Assembly: GCA_002794775.1 (NCBI GenBank)
Contig: NBAY01000121.1
Location: 16,187 to 80,186 of the forward strand
Direction of reading: 5' to 3'
From: Porodaedalea pini
Lineage: Eukaryota; Basidiomycota; Agaricomycetes; Hymenochaetales; Hymenochaetaceae
Length of the DNA stretch: 64,000 nucleotides
Below the pieces are notes generated by a model, which saw nothing but the letters and a program-made list of their open reading frames with translations, was not told the DNA's origin and made no database searches. A program made the position numbers and the translations under genes. Positions within the stretch are counted from its first letter, which is position 1. Each line of letters starts with the position of its first letter. Below are positions 12,315 through 22,243 of this stretch, piece by piece.

Positions 12315-13069
12315 CACACCCAGGCTCATCCCCAGCGTACGTCGTCGCTGTCGACTCGCCTTCACTCGGTCTAGAGGAGCATTCCCCTCGACGGACTTGA
12401 CGTGTAAAAAACCCCTGAACGACAACCCTCAACCCCGCCCGGGCGTTTTCGAACGTTCGTGTTTTAAGTAATCCGACTTTCCCCGACTATTACCGCATTT
12501 GGGCACCTACTTGACCTTGGAGGACCGGACGCCCCAATCGGGAAACTCCCTCCCACCCTGGCTCTCCGGATTAGCCTCTGGTGGAGCACGCACCTGACGT
12601 GGACGTGGGTAACTAGACGAGTCCAAACTTCGACGACGATCTCGTTTGTAATCTCACTCGGATCCTACCGCCTCGTCATCAACTTCGCTGACGAACCCGC
12701 TCAACGTTGGCGTAACCCCGGATCGAACGCGCAACCGATCCCTGTCCCTCCGCCAACATCAAGATAGATCTCACCGACGAACAGCAACGGGCCCTTCCTG
12801 CTTCAGCCCGTTGGGATCCAGACCGACCAGGCTACGTCGCGACCAATAATAGCGGCGTCACTCACGACATCTGGTGGAGTGAAATCCGGCGCAGCTGGTA
12901 TTCATCAGACGAACGAGGAAGGAGAGCAAGGTGGCCCCCAGCCGCTCCGTCGTCACCCGCACCGTCAACATCTACGGTCAACCTACCACCAACCCCAGGT
13001 CCTTACCGCGAGACCAACAGAGACCCCTCACCGCCGACTCCCCCAGAACCTTCGACACCCGAACCCGCG
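12315..13069 (+). other. Chromovirus gag leader
   Basis: This 0.75-kb stretch between the primer site and the first gag ATG shows no conserved product. The gag frame could start earlier in other frames, but none of those shows gag features. It probably holds the 5' untranslated leader and packaging signals. Confidence 0.5.
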
Positions 13070-14149
13070 ATGTCAGCAGAAGGTTTCAGCCAACAGCAAA
13101 TGGCGCAGATCGCGGCCATCGTTGCGAATGCCTTCACCCATCAGGCGAACAACGCCCCAGCACCGGTCGCAGCCGCTAACCCCCCGACCCCCAACATAGA
13201 CGTCGCCCGGCCACGTGAATTCACTGGCGGCGACGATTACCTCGACTTCAGACGAGAAGTCCTCCTTTTCGTGTCCGCGAACCCAAACCGATACCCTACG
13301 TCGGAAAGCAAGATTTACGTAGCCCTCTCCTACCTGAAGGGTGGTAATGCGGCAACGTGGGCGCAGAACTACGTCGAGGAATCGACAACGTCGGGAGTTG
13401 TCACCTTCACGGACAGCTGGGATAGATTCCAGGAACGACTCGACGCCTCGTTCGACGACCCGAACCGAAAAGAAGCGGCGCTGAAGGATTTCCGGGAGAA
13501 GGTTCAGAAGGACCTCACCGCGGATAAGTTCTTCCAACAACTCGACGTCATCATCAAGCGGGCGGAACTGAAGGACGACAGCGTCATCTGCGATCGTCTC
13601 AAGCGGGCAATGAACATCGAGGTAGTCCGCGGCGTGCTGAGGTCGACGCCCGTGCCAACAACATACGAGGCATGGAAGAACAAGGCTATCGAGATCGATC
13701 GTGGCGAACAGCAGATCCGAGCGATCCAACGAGGCCGTCCGTTCATACCTCAACCCCGTCAACAACAACAGGCACCCCCCGCTCGGCGCCAAGTTGCAGC
13801 CCCGCACGTCGACAAACGCGACGCGACCGGCGTCACGTTCGGAGGCGCTGGTCAACCGATGGACGTCTCAATGAACGAGGCGCAACGACGACGCGCGTGC
13901 TGGATCTGCGGCGGGCTGGGCCATTTCAAGGACAAGTGCCCGCAGGGGAAGCCGATCATCCAGCGCATGCTGGAGCTAATGGCACCAGGCGAACGTCGCA
14001 TCCTCGCGGACGAGCTCGGCGCGATGAAGGAATCGGCCTTCGAGGAAGTCGTAGACACTCGGAGGTCGACGGTGGAGGACTATGTGGAAGAAGAAGAGAA
14101 TGACGAAGAGGTCGTCGACTCGCAGGGTTTTGCGAGTGGTCAGGCGTAG
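13070..14149 (+). CDS. gag: Gag polyprotein
   Basis: This 359-residue capsid/nucleocapsid protein forms the particle that packages element RNA. The N-terminal half holds a Retrotrans_gag-type region (ATWAQNYVEE..., WDRFQERLDASF). A CCHC zinc knuckle, CWICGGLGHFKDKC (CX2CX4HX4C), lies at residues 277-290, followed by an acidic tail. The frame ends with TAG at 14147-14149. Pol lies in the -1 frame and overlaps its last 46 bases. The ATG at 13070 follows the long leader and precedes the conserved region. Confidence 0.9.
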   Translation: MSAEGFSQQQMAQIAAIVANAFTHQANNAPAPVAAANPPTPNIDVARPREFTGGDDYLDFRREVLLFVSANPNRYPTSESKIYVALSYLKGGNAATWAQNYVEESTTSGVVTFTDSWDRFQERLDASFDDPNRKEAALKDFREKVQKDLTADKFFQQLDVIIKRAELKDDSVICDRLKRAMNIEVVRGVLRSTPVPTTYEAWKNKAIEIDRGEQQIRAIQRGRPFIPQPRQQQQAPPARRQVAAPHVDKRDATGVTFGGAGQPMDVSMNEAQRRRACWICGGLGHFKDKCPQGKPIIQRMLELMAPGERRILADELGAMKESAFEEVVDTRRSTVEDYVEEEENDEEVVDSQGFASGQA

Positions 14150-17100
14150 CCATCGGGACGACTGACCGAGAGGAACAAGGGACTTTGAACCCGGACTCGT
14201 TAAAATATAACCAACCGTCTGTACGATACGTAAATACAAACGACGTCGATGGTTTTCCCGAGTACGAAGTCCCCACCGGTGTAAAAGAAAGTAAGGAGTA
14301 CGAGCAGCTGTTCATGAGAGGAACTGGCGGACGCCAGCTGGACCTTCTCCTGAACGTCGGACACAGCGTGGAAGGTGAAGTGAGGGAGGTAGACGCGCAT
14401 GCCCTTGTGGATTTGGGATGCACGGGATCCTGCATCGACATCAGGTTCATCGAGAGGTACGGGTTGGAAACGAAACGCTACATTCGACCCCTTGCGGTAC
14501 TCAATGCCGACGGCACGCACAACGAGGCCGGGTTGATTGAGGAATACGTCGACGTTGAACTTACGATCGGTCACCACAAGGAACAAATTGTCCTGGCAGT
14601 AACCTCGCTAGCATCGTCCAACATCTTCCTGGGATACGACTGGCTTCGACGGCACAACCCAGAGGTCGACTGGAAAACGGGGACGCTTGACTTCACTCGC
14701 TGCCCGAGCGAATGTGTGGTGGAGAAGGCTGTAGAGGACGGCATGCGGAAGGTGTTAGAGGTGGCGGAAGAGACGGGGAGGATGAGAGAGGTGCGAATGG
14801 ACAAGGCGTCCTGGCCCGCATACCTCAACGATTACGCCGACGTCTTCTCGGAGAAGGGATTCGAGAAACTGCCGGAACACCGACCCTGGGACCATGTCAT
14901 CGACTTGAAGCCTGACTTCAAACCAAGCGACTGTAAAATCTATCCGCTCACGCCAACTGAGCAACAGTCACTCAAGGACTTCCTCGACGAAAATCTGAAG
15001 TCGGGTCGCATTCGACGGTCGATATCGCCAATGGCGTCGCCCTTCTTCTTCATCAAGAAGGCCGACAAGTCGCTACGCCCGATCCAGGACTACCGTAAAC
15101 TCAATGACGGCACGATCAAGAATAAGTATCCCCTCCCTCTCATCGACGAACTTGTTGACAAGGTCAAGAAGGCGAAGTACATCACTAAGCTTGACCTTCG
15201 TTGGGGATACTACAACGTCCGGATCCGCGAAGGTGACGAATGGAAGGCAGCGTTTCGCACGAACATGGGCCTCTTCGAACCGACGGTCATGTTCTTTGGT
15301 CTCTGCAACGCCCCGGCAACGTTCCAGGCTTTTGTCAATCACATCTTCAAGGAACTGATTTACGCTAACCTGATCATCGTATACCTCGACGACATATTGA
15401 TCCTCTCGGAAACCATTGAGGAACATATAGACACGTCGAGGCGCGTCCTTCAGATCCTTCGAGAGAATGGCCTGTACCTGAAGCCGGAGAAGTGCGAGTT
15501 TGACGCCAAGGTCGTCAAATACCTCGGCCACATCATCGGTAATGGCGAGATCAAGGCTGACCCAGCAAAGACGGAGGCAATTGCGAACTGGCCGGTCCCA
15601 CGAAACCTGAAGCAGCTACAACAGTTCCTCGGCATGGGTAACTGGCTGCGACGGTTCATCAAGGACTACAGCAAGGTGGTCCATCCGCTGACATCGTTAA
15701 CGGGCAAGAAGGACTGGGTATGGGAGACCGAACAGCAGGAGGCGTTCGAGGAGCTGAGACGACGTCTCTGCTCACCTCCAGTCCTAGCCATCGCCAACGA
15801 CGAGGGTCCTTTCCGCGTAGAAGCGGACTCGTCAAACTTTGCGCTCGGCGGTGTGTTGTTACAGAAGCAGGAAGGGAAGTGGAGGGTGATTGCCTATAGG
15901 TCAGAAGCACTCCTACCCGCTGAACGAAACTACGAGATCTACGACAAGGAGATGCTCGCGATCGTTTCGGCGCTCAAGGAATGGCGACAATACCTCCTCG
16001 GCGCTCGCCACAAGATCGAAATCTGGTCCGACCACGCTAACCTCACCTACTTCAGGTCAGCGCAGAAGCTGAGCTACCGTCAAGCCCGCTGGCGAACCGA
16101 ACTCGAGGAGTTTGACTTCCACCTCGAACACAAGTCGGGGAAGACGATGGGCAAGGCGGACTTACTGTCGCGCAAAGCCGGCTATGATGAGGGAAAGGAT
16201 GACAACGACGACGTCGTGTTCATCAAGGACAAGTGGCTAAATCGTGGAGTGGTCAGAACGTCTCGGGAGGAAGTGTTGGAACGAGTGGGTGACGCGCAGA
16301 GGGCACAGGACGAGTCGGAAAGGCCGACGAATATGGTGGAGGTCGACGGGTTGTGGCGGATGAAAGGCAAGGTGTACGTGCCGTCGACGATGAAGGAAGC
16401 GGTGTTGCGGGAGTGCCACGACTCGACCCTGGCAGGACATCCCGGATCGTCGAAGACGGTCGAACTGGTACGTCGAGACTTCTGGTGGGCGTCGATGTTC
16501 TCCGATGTCCGAGCATACGTCCGAGGATGCGACCGTTGCCAACGGACGAAGGCTCTGAGGACATCGAGGTCGAGGCCACTTCATCCTAACGCAATCCCTG
16601 AAGGTCCCTGGGAGATCGTCACGGTCGACCTAATCGGAGAGCTTCCGGACTCCAAGGGACACAACGCGATCTGCGTCTTCGTGGATAGATTCTCGAAGCA
16701 GATGCACGCGATTCCGACGACGACAAGACTGTCAGCAGAAGGCATGGCCCAGCTGTACCGCGATCATGTCTTCCGCCTCCACGGTTTGCCGAAGAAGATC
16801 ATCCATGACCGCGGCACGCAGTTCGACGCATCGATGATGAAGGAGCTGTACAAACTCCTACACATCGAGGGCAACCCTTCAACGGCATACCACCCGCAAA
16901 CGGACGGTCAGACGGAACGCGTCAACCAAGAGCTCGAACAATACCTCCGACTCTTCGTTGACCATCGGCAATCGGACTGGAAGGACTGGCTTCCTCTCGC
17001 AGAGTTCGCGTACAACAACCGCGAACATTCGGCGACAAAGATGTCACCCTTCTACGCGAACACTGGACGTCACCCCAGGAGCTTCGACACCGTACGAACT

Positions 17101-17775
17101 TCCTCTGCCAACATGTCGGCAGAAGAATTCGCAAAGCACATCAAGGAGACCCATCGCGCGGCAAAGGACAATCTGGTCAAGGCAGCAGAAGACATGAAAC
17201 GCTACCATGACCGGACGGCAGGAGCATCGGTGGAGTACAAGGCTGGTGATAAGGTCTTCCTCGACGGACGAAACATCAGCACGGATTCACCCACGAAGAA
17301 GCTTGCCGACAAATGGTACGGTCCCTTCGACATTGTCGACAAGGTAGGGGCGAGTGCCTACAAGCTCAAACTCCCCAAACGATGGAAAAAGGTCCACCCT
17401 GTCTTCAATGAAGCCCTACTGAAACCCGCCGTTGAACCGTCCTTTGAGAGCCAGAAGCTACCGCCACCGCCGCCACCGGAAATCGTCAACAACGAAGAGG
17501 AATACGAAGTTGAAGAGGTCATTGACTCACGTCTGCACCGAGGTAAACTACAGTACCTCGTCAAGTGGGTCGGGTACAACGAACCAACCTGGCAACCAGA
17601 GACGGACTTCGGCGAGAACGCTAAGGAGGCGATTGCTGAATTCTACCTCAAACACCCCGGTGCTCCTCGCAAACTCGATATCCCTCGCTCACGACTCCGT
17701 CCACTCTTCGTCGACACCGAGCCAGACGACCGCAATCTTGGTTGGTCGGGACGCCCAACCTTGAGGAGGGGGTAA
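14104..17775 (+). CDS. pol: Pol polyprotein with C-terminal chromodomain
   Basis: Pol has no ATG of its own near the start, consistent with expression by -1 frameshift from gag. With residue 1 at 14185, the retropepsin motif is at about residue 76 and reads LVDLGCTGS. The reverse transcriptase active site YLDD is at 400-403. RNase H follows (EADSSNFALGGVLL, YDKEMLAIV). The integrase has an HHCC zinc region (HPGSSK...CDRCQ) and DDE residues in VDLIG, HDRGTQF and ERVNQELE. The C-terminus is a chromodomain (YEVEEVIDSRLHRG, YLVKWVGY, TWQPE), which typically directs integration to modified chromatin. The stop TAA at 17773-17775 abuts the 3' LTR. The one oddity is Leu in the protease DSG/DTG triad. 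Confidence 0.95.
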   Translation, partial: RRGRRLAGFCEWSGVAIGTTDREEQGTLNPDSLKYNQPSVRYVNTNDVDGFPEYEVPTGVKESKEYEQLFMRGTGGRQLDLLLNVGHSVEGEVREVDAHALVDLGCTGSCIDIRFIERYGLETKRYIRPLAVLNADGTHNEAGLIEEYVDVELTIGHHKEQIVLAVTSLASSNIFLGYDWLRRHNPEVDWKTGTLDFTRCPSECVVEKAVEDGMRKVLEVAEETGRMREVRMDKASWPAYLNDYADVFSEKGFEKLPEHRPWDHVIDLKPDFKPSDCKIYPLTPTEQQSLKDFLDENLKSGRIRRSISPMASPFFFIKKADKSLRPIQDYRKLNDGTIKNKYPLPLIDELVDKVKKAKYITKLDLRWGYYNVRIREGDEWKAAFRTNMGLFEPTVMFFGLCNAPATFQAFVNHIFKELIYANLIIVYLDDILILSETIEEHIDTSRRVLQILRENGLYLKPEKCEFDAKVVKYLGHIIGNGEIKADPAKTEAIANWPVPRNLKQLQQFLGMGNWLRRFIKDYSKVVHPLTSLTGKKDWVWETEQQEAFEELRRRLCSPPVLAIANDEGPFRVEADSSNFALGGVLLQKQEGKWRVIAYRSEALLPAERNYEIYDKEMLAIVSALKEWRQYLLGARHKIEIWSDHANLTYFRSAQKLSYRQARWRTELEEFDFHLEHKSGKTMGKADLLSRKAGYDEGKDDNDDVVFIKDKWLNRGVVRTSREEVLERVGDAQRAQDESERPTNMVEVDGLWRMKGKVYVPSTMKEAVLRECHDSTLAGHPGSSKTVELVRRDFWWASMFSDVRAYVRGCDRCQRTKALRTSRSRPLHPNAIPEGPWEIVTVDLIGELPDSKGHNAICVFVDRFSKQMHAIPTTTRLSAEGMAQLYRDHVFRLHGLPKKIIHDRGTQFDASMMKELYKLLHIEGNPSTAYHPQTDGQTERVNQELEQYLRLFVDHRQSDWKDWLPLAEFAYNNREHSATKMSPFYANTGRHPRSFDTVRTSSANMSAEEFAKHIKETHRAAKDNLVKAAEDMKRYHDRTAGASVEYKAGDKVFLDGRNISTDSPTKKLADKWYGPFDIVDKVGASAYKLKLPKRWKKVHPVFNEALLKPAVEPSFESQKLPPPPPPEIVNNEEEYEVEEVIDSRLHRGKLQYLVKWVGYNEPTWQPETDFGENAKEAIAEFYLKHPGAPRKLDIPRSRLRPLFVDTEPDDRNLGWSGRPTLRRG
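14125..14131 (+). promoter_or_regulatory. Putative -1 ribosomal frameshift site
   Basis: The heptamer G GGT TTT fits the canonical X XXY YYZ slippery pattern in the gag frame. It lies inside the 46-base window (14104-14149) where gag and the open pol frame overlap, and slipping back one base leads directly into pol. I did not establish a downstream pseudoknot. Confidence 0.7.
17761..17772 (+). other. Polypurine tract of the chromovirus
   Basis: The purine run gaggaggggg lies immediately 5' of the 3' LTR, overlapping the last codons of pol. This is the expected plus-strand primer site. Confidence 0.7.
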
Positions 17776-18201
17776 TGTCAGGACTCAAACTTTCACCCTT
17801 TCTTTATTTTTCCCTTTTACCATTTCCTTTTATTTTAATCGCTCCTTTTCATTATATTTAATCATCGGACCAATCGTTTCCCACACTTCATTCACGCGAC
17901 CTTCATTCGTTCCATTCTGACCCTTTATGTAATATTAGATAATAGAGTCTCACGGTCGTCGCTATATAAGGTCTCAGGAATCGCATGAACTCCTTGTTCT
18001 GCTTTTCCTCTTACCTCCGCGACGACCTAGGTGAGACTCGTCCCCCCTGTATTAGTATAGACTTGTATTAATCCTCTTACCTCCGCGACGACCTAGCCTG
18101 AGTAAGCGTGCCCCGAGTCTATGCTCGAGTATAGCACGTCCCAGACGACAGTCAGCCGAGGCCTGCCCAGTCCGAGTCGTCTCCCGGGCTCCCGCCTAAC
18201 A
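17776..18201 (+). repeat. Chromovirus 3' LTR
   Basis: The same length as the 5' LTR (426 bp), with a single visible base difference near 18122. It is followed by the duplicated target gctct and the resumed kinase exon 6 (ctaggg, then gtaagg). Confidence 0.95.
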
Positions 18202-18863
18202 GCTCTAGGGTAAGGATTTTCTGCTTTGATTTAGATTGAACAAGCAATGTACTCTAACCTTTCTTAGAGTTATCACATATGAGCTTCTAACTGGAGTGAA
18301 GCCTTTTTCTGGAAAAAATAATCATGAGAAAGAGATGCAGATCATGAGAAAACCAATTGGCCACATGTTGGAAATGTTGCAAGGCATATCTCATGAGGGT
18401 GAGTTCATTTTCCTTTATACAGAACATGCTTTTCTCAGTCTAGAAAATATGCAGCAAAAGATTTTATAACTAAGTGTCTGAACAAAGTCCCAACAGAAAG
18501 AATGTCTGCAAAAGATGCACTTAAACATGAGGTAGGATTTAAATTTATTAAGATAATTACTCCTGTGAAACTAATACCTTATTTACATTGTATATTCAGT
18601 GGTTGAGGAAGCATGCAAATATTAGTACAGCAAAGATAGAACATGGTTCTCAGTCTTTTAGCAAAGCGGAAGGTAGCAAAACAATCTCGAGTCTGACCAA
18701 TAGAACAAATCAGCCACTATCATCTGCAACAAGATCGAATGTGGCAGCGAGCTCCAGCCAAAATCGAAATACTACACCGGATCCTGCTGCTTCCGTTGGA
18801 ACCGGTGGTAAGAGATCAAACGATGGGAATCAGCCGAAAGGAAAGAAAAGAAGAGAGGAATGA
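18202..18863 (+). pseudogene. Protein kinase copy 2, 3' part
   Basis: This is the continuation of kinase copy 2 beyond the chromovirus. Exon 7 encodes VITYELLTGVKPFSGKNN and carries the same one-base deletion as copy 1 (attttcctttatac), so the frame ends at LENMQQKIL. Exon 8 begins WLRKHANIS and ends at TGA 18861-18863 with a Lys/Arg tail. The shared deletion and shared catalytic losses group copies 1 and 2 as sisters. Confidence 0.8.
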
Positions 18864-19099
18864 AAGTGGGAAGCATCCCTGGGAAGTATAAAACCCTACT
18901 TTAAAGTATCTTTCATATGTCGTACTAGTCTATTTATTATGTATGTTAGATTTGTCGAAGTAGTCAAAGCAAATCTGCCCTTGAGACAAGTGACACGTAA
19001 CCGTTAGTGGGTCACGCGTTCAGATTTTCCTGATCGACGTCGACGATGAACTCAATGTTAACGACGGCGATGAGTGCAACCAATTGTGAGCAACTCGAC

Positions 19100-19402
19100 G
19101 AGTGCACTGATGACTATTCCGAGTCTCCCGATGTGAGTGTCTTGTCCGCGCCATGGCAAGTGCCCCTGCATCGTGAGACCACACGTGGAGCGCATCACGT
19201 GGTGGACTCCGTAGTGGCAGCAAGGGGAGAGGTGACGTCGATGGACACGCGGTGCAGCATTAGCACAACAGAGTGATTGGGAAGATCATGGATCGCGTGA
19301 CTGGGCGACACCATGAACGCCATGAGCTTTCGGAGCACGGCGAGGGATGGTGAGAAGGAGGGTCACGAGGTGCCGGAGGCGGGTGTGGAGAGGCGTTGAA
19401 GT
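19100..19402 (+). pseudogene. DUF3602 3'-end remnant, copy 3
   Basis: A degraded copy of the DUF3602 C-terminal region: cgagaccacacg-like start, gattgggaagatcatggatcg, tttcggagcacggcgagg, ggtgccggaggcgggtgtggag and the stop/3' flank gcgttgaagtgattgtcattcggtgcgcc. Indels remove the frame and no GRGGAGN motif remains. Confidence 0.75.
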
Positions 19403-21083
19403 GATTGTCATTCGGTGCGCCGCTATGTACGTCAGCCTTTCTTGCTGCACCCCATTTCGCGCTGCTCGTTTCTGTGCTTTCATTGACTTAGTTGTCTGTC
19501 TGCAGATTAGCTGATCTTCCTCCTGTTTTCCTTTCCCATACGCATCAAACTTATGACTCACATCGACCTTTCGCTCCTCTTTTTTGGCCCATTTCCATTT
19601 CCGTTGCGCCCTCCAAACTTCAAAAGCAAATGAATTCCTCCCGAAACGCGAAGTATGGTGTATGGTGTATGCTGTGGAACGTGTTTGTGTAAGTAAGTGT
19701 GTAACTTTGTAACTCCTATCTATCTAGCTAAATTATCTAATTCGTGTAGGAGGGTGGTCGTGTTTGCCACTTGGATTTCTTGTCAATTTTCTTCACTCGT
19801 GAACACGATCAAAGTGGGGTACAGTAGCGGAAGGAGCCCCCAGGGTCGGGCGGAGAATTTGAAGCTTCTTGAATTTTAGGCTCTCGTTCTGACCACCACC
19901 ACCTCCTCTCCATCCGCATCCGAGTCTCACTCATGCGCGTCTCGAACGAGGCATTATGTATCACCCTCTGCCGATGCACTAGTACTCTCCGAGTGTCCCT
20001 TTTTCGCTCTCCTCGTCCCGAGCCAGAGCACGCCCAGCCCATCAGTCTCTCGTGGGACCTAGTCTGGAGTCGGCAGTCAACAGTACTAGTCAGCCTTCCG
20101 AGTCGAATCAACGGTATCTGTATTCGGATAATACTAATACAGCACTAGTACTATATAGAATCTGGACACTGGCTAGGCTGCTATTACTCGGTCGTGCGCT
20201 CATCGACTTTGGAGGAAACTACACCTTTCGGTACTGGCCTCGGTAAACTTGATGGCTTTCACGGATTCATTATCGACTAAAAGACTCGAAAGACCACCAG
20301 TGCTCAGGCAAGGTTTCAAGGTCGAGACTCGGGCCGATCTACAGAAGGCCGATCTTGCGCAGGTCATGAACACGGGGCCAACGAGTGTGGTGTCAATCGT
20401 GGCTAGTAGCTCGCAACTTGAGCCTGTGGCTCAGCCTCGGCCCTCGGGCTTCGACACCAGGGGTGGAATGTCATCCTGGACCTGCCATACAACCTCAAGA
20501 TTCGACACTGGGCGTGGAAGGAGATACAGAAAGTCGTGAAACCGGTAGTAACGGCTGCAAGCCCAGAGCTTCCTGACCCCGGTCATCGAGTCTCGAGACA
20601 CGATGCCTGTGGAAGAAGGAAATACGGGAGAGGATCCAGAGCCGATAGTGGATGAAGTGGAGATTGAAGCTATAATTACACCTTCACCCTGCAGTCAAAG
20701 ACGACGTACCGCGTTCTGTGCGTTCCGCCTTTCAAGAGTGCCAACTCCGACGTCCGTGCCTTTACCAGTGCCTGCAACCGAAGACGGTATCGCATCCTCT
20801 GCACCATCTCGAGCAGCCAGCTGAGCACAATAGCACCTCATCTCTGACTTCCAGACCGGTAATGGCTTCGCATGACGCGGACGAGGGCGCGTTGATGCTC
20901 TTCAAGGAGGAGCTCATACAGGCTGCAGCATATCTGGCTAGGTCCAGGAGGGGAATTGGGAAGAGGGCTGAGACTGAGACTGGGATGGAGATGATAACAT
21001 GTCCTCCATATCACTGTCAGAGTGCGTCGTTCGCATCCTAACTTATACTCAGACAATTAACTGCTTATTAACATTGAAAGGGT
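19403..21083. other. Duplicated non-coding stretch of unit 3
   Basis: No supported gene. This is a near copy of 8063-9639. Short frames encode serine-rich peptides leading into the aldolase remnant (ASHDADEGALMLFKEEL), which may be a degraded upstream part of that gene. Confidence 0.55.
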
Positions 21084-21830
21084 CCGGTTAAGACCGACTT
21101 GTTCTGGGTTAGTCCGTTCGGTCTTCACTTCTCGCTGATCCAGCCAGATCTCCTCCTCCTCGTCGACCACACCGGCGCCATTCTCGACGAGTCTGGGCCC
21201 TCACGCCTTCTCAACTCGGCCGCGTTTGCGATCCACTCTGCTATTCACACTGCACGCCCTGACGTGATTTATGCGGAGCATTCTCATTCTGTGTATGGAC
21301 GTGCGTTCTCGACCGTCGTGAAAAAGCTTGATATGATCACACAGGACTCTTGCGCATTCTACAAGGACCACGCGGTTTACAAGCAGTTTAATGGTGTTGT
21401 TCTCGCGGAGGAGGAAGGGCGGGACATAGCTGAGACGCTTGGAAACAAGAAGGTATGGATTATTTGAGTAAGGCAAGGCACTGTTGTGCTGATGGCCGTC
21501 ATGCATAGGCCAACATTCTTCAGGTAACCCTCAGCCGTCTTTCTCGATCTGTTGTCAAACCGTGTCCGATTTCCTTCTAGAACTACGTTATACTTGTCGC
21601 GACGTCATCGATCGAAGGCACTGTTCACTATTTTATGGCACTGGAGAAGTCGTGTTATTCACAGCTGCTAGCGGACGCCGCAGGATCAACGGTGAAGATT
21701 GGGTACTTAAATGCGGCGGACACCTACAGATGTTGGTACCGCGTATGGCGGCTGATTTAGCGGCTTGCCAGCATTCCAGTTCCTCGAAGCGAATAAAGGC
21801 GTATGCTTCAAGTATGCAAAGTAGATGCTA
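21084..21830 (+). pseudogene. Class II aldolase/adducin-domain remnant, copy 3
   Basis: The frame 21099-21467 gives about 120 residues of the aldolase domain: NPFGLHFSLIQP-like start (SPFG here), VDHTGAILDE, HSAIHTARPDV, AEHSHSVYGRAF, DSCAFYKDHAVYKQFNGVVLAEEEG. Both His of HSHS are kept, unlike copy 2. The frame stops at 21465-21467 and the C-terminal part (from about 21562) is degraded. The protein N-terminus is missing. Confidence 0.75.
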
Positions 21831-21839
21831 GAAAAATAT

Positions 21840-22243
21840 GTGCATTGGGAGTCACGGCCGTGAATGGTGAATGAAATGTACTATTAGTAGCTTTGCGGGA
21901 AAGATGAACATACCGTCTTGATGCTCGATTGTAGTACGTGGCGTCCTTAGTATAGTTATTTTGTACTCTGGCATGAATGCAAACTCGGTATAATATAAGT
22001 CATTCGGGCTAAGTTGCATTCCAATTGCTACTGGAGCGCAATCCGAAACTCGTTCTCCTTTCTTTTATCACCGGCTTATTTGCTCCTTGGTCCACACATG
22101 CATAGTTTCTTTACTGTGCGATTCGTCGCACATGGATGCATCAAAAATGCAATGAACATTTAGCACATAAACGAGGTTGTCTGCCTGCATCCAAATCCAA
22201 ACCCGCCAACTAATCAAGCAGCACGTCAGAGCACATTTCGACG
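21840..22243 (+). promoter_or_regulatory. Upstream region of the intact kinase
   Basis: This is the copy-3 version of the conserved kinase 5' flank, with cataccgtcttgatgc and aactcggtataatataagtc. It runs to the ATG at 22244. The promoter assignment rests only on position and conservation. Confidence 0.4.

Larger units (their letters stand above)
11877..18201 (+). mobile_element. Ty3/gypsy chromovirus, full length and young
   Basis: This 6,325-bp LTR retrotransposon has 426-bp LTRs (11877-12302 and 17776-18201) with TG...CA ends. A 5-bp target duplication, gctct, lies at 11872-11876 and 18202-18206. The LTRs differ by one base that I could find (gagtctacgctc versus gagtctatgctc), which implies a recent insertion. 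The order is LTR, primer site, gag, pol (protease, RT, RNase H, integrase, chromodomain), polypurine tract, LTR. It interrupts exon 6 of kinase copy 2 in the same orientation. Confidence 0.97.
7641..19010 (+). repeat. Segmental array unit 2, interrupted by a chromovirus
   Basis: Unit 2 begins where the sequence after kinase copy 1 (gtctatttattatgtatgttaga and following) matches the sequence after copy 2 near 18930. It contains a DUF3602 remnant, an aldolase remnant and kinase copy 2. Subtracting the 6.3-kb LTR element leaves about 5 kb, similar to units 1 and 3. Confidence 0.75.
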
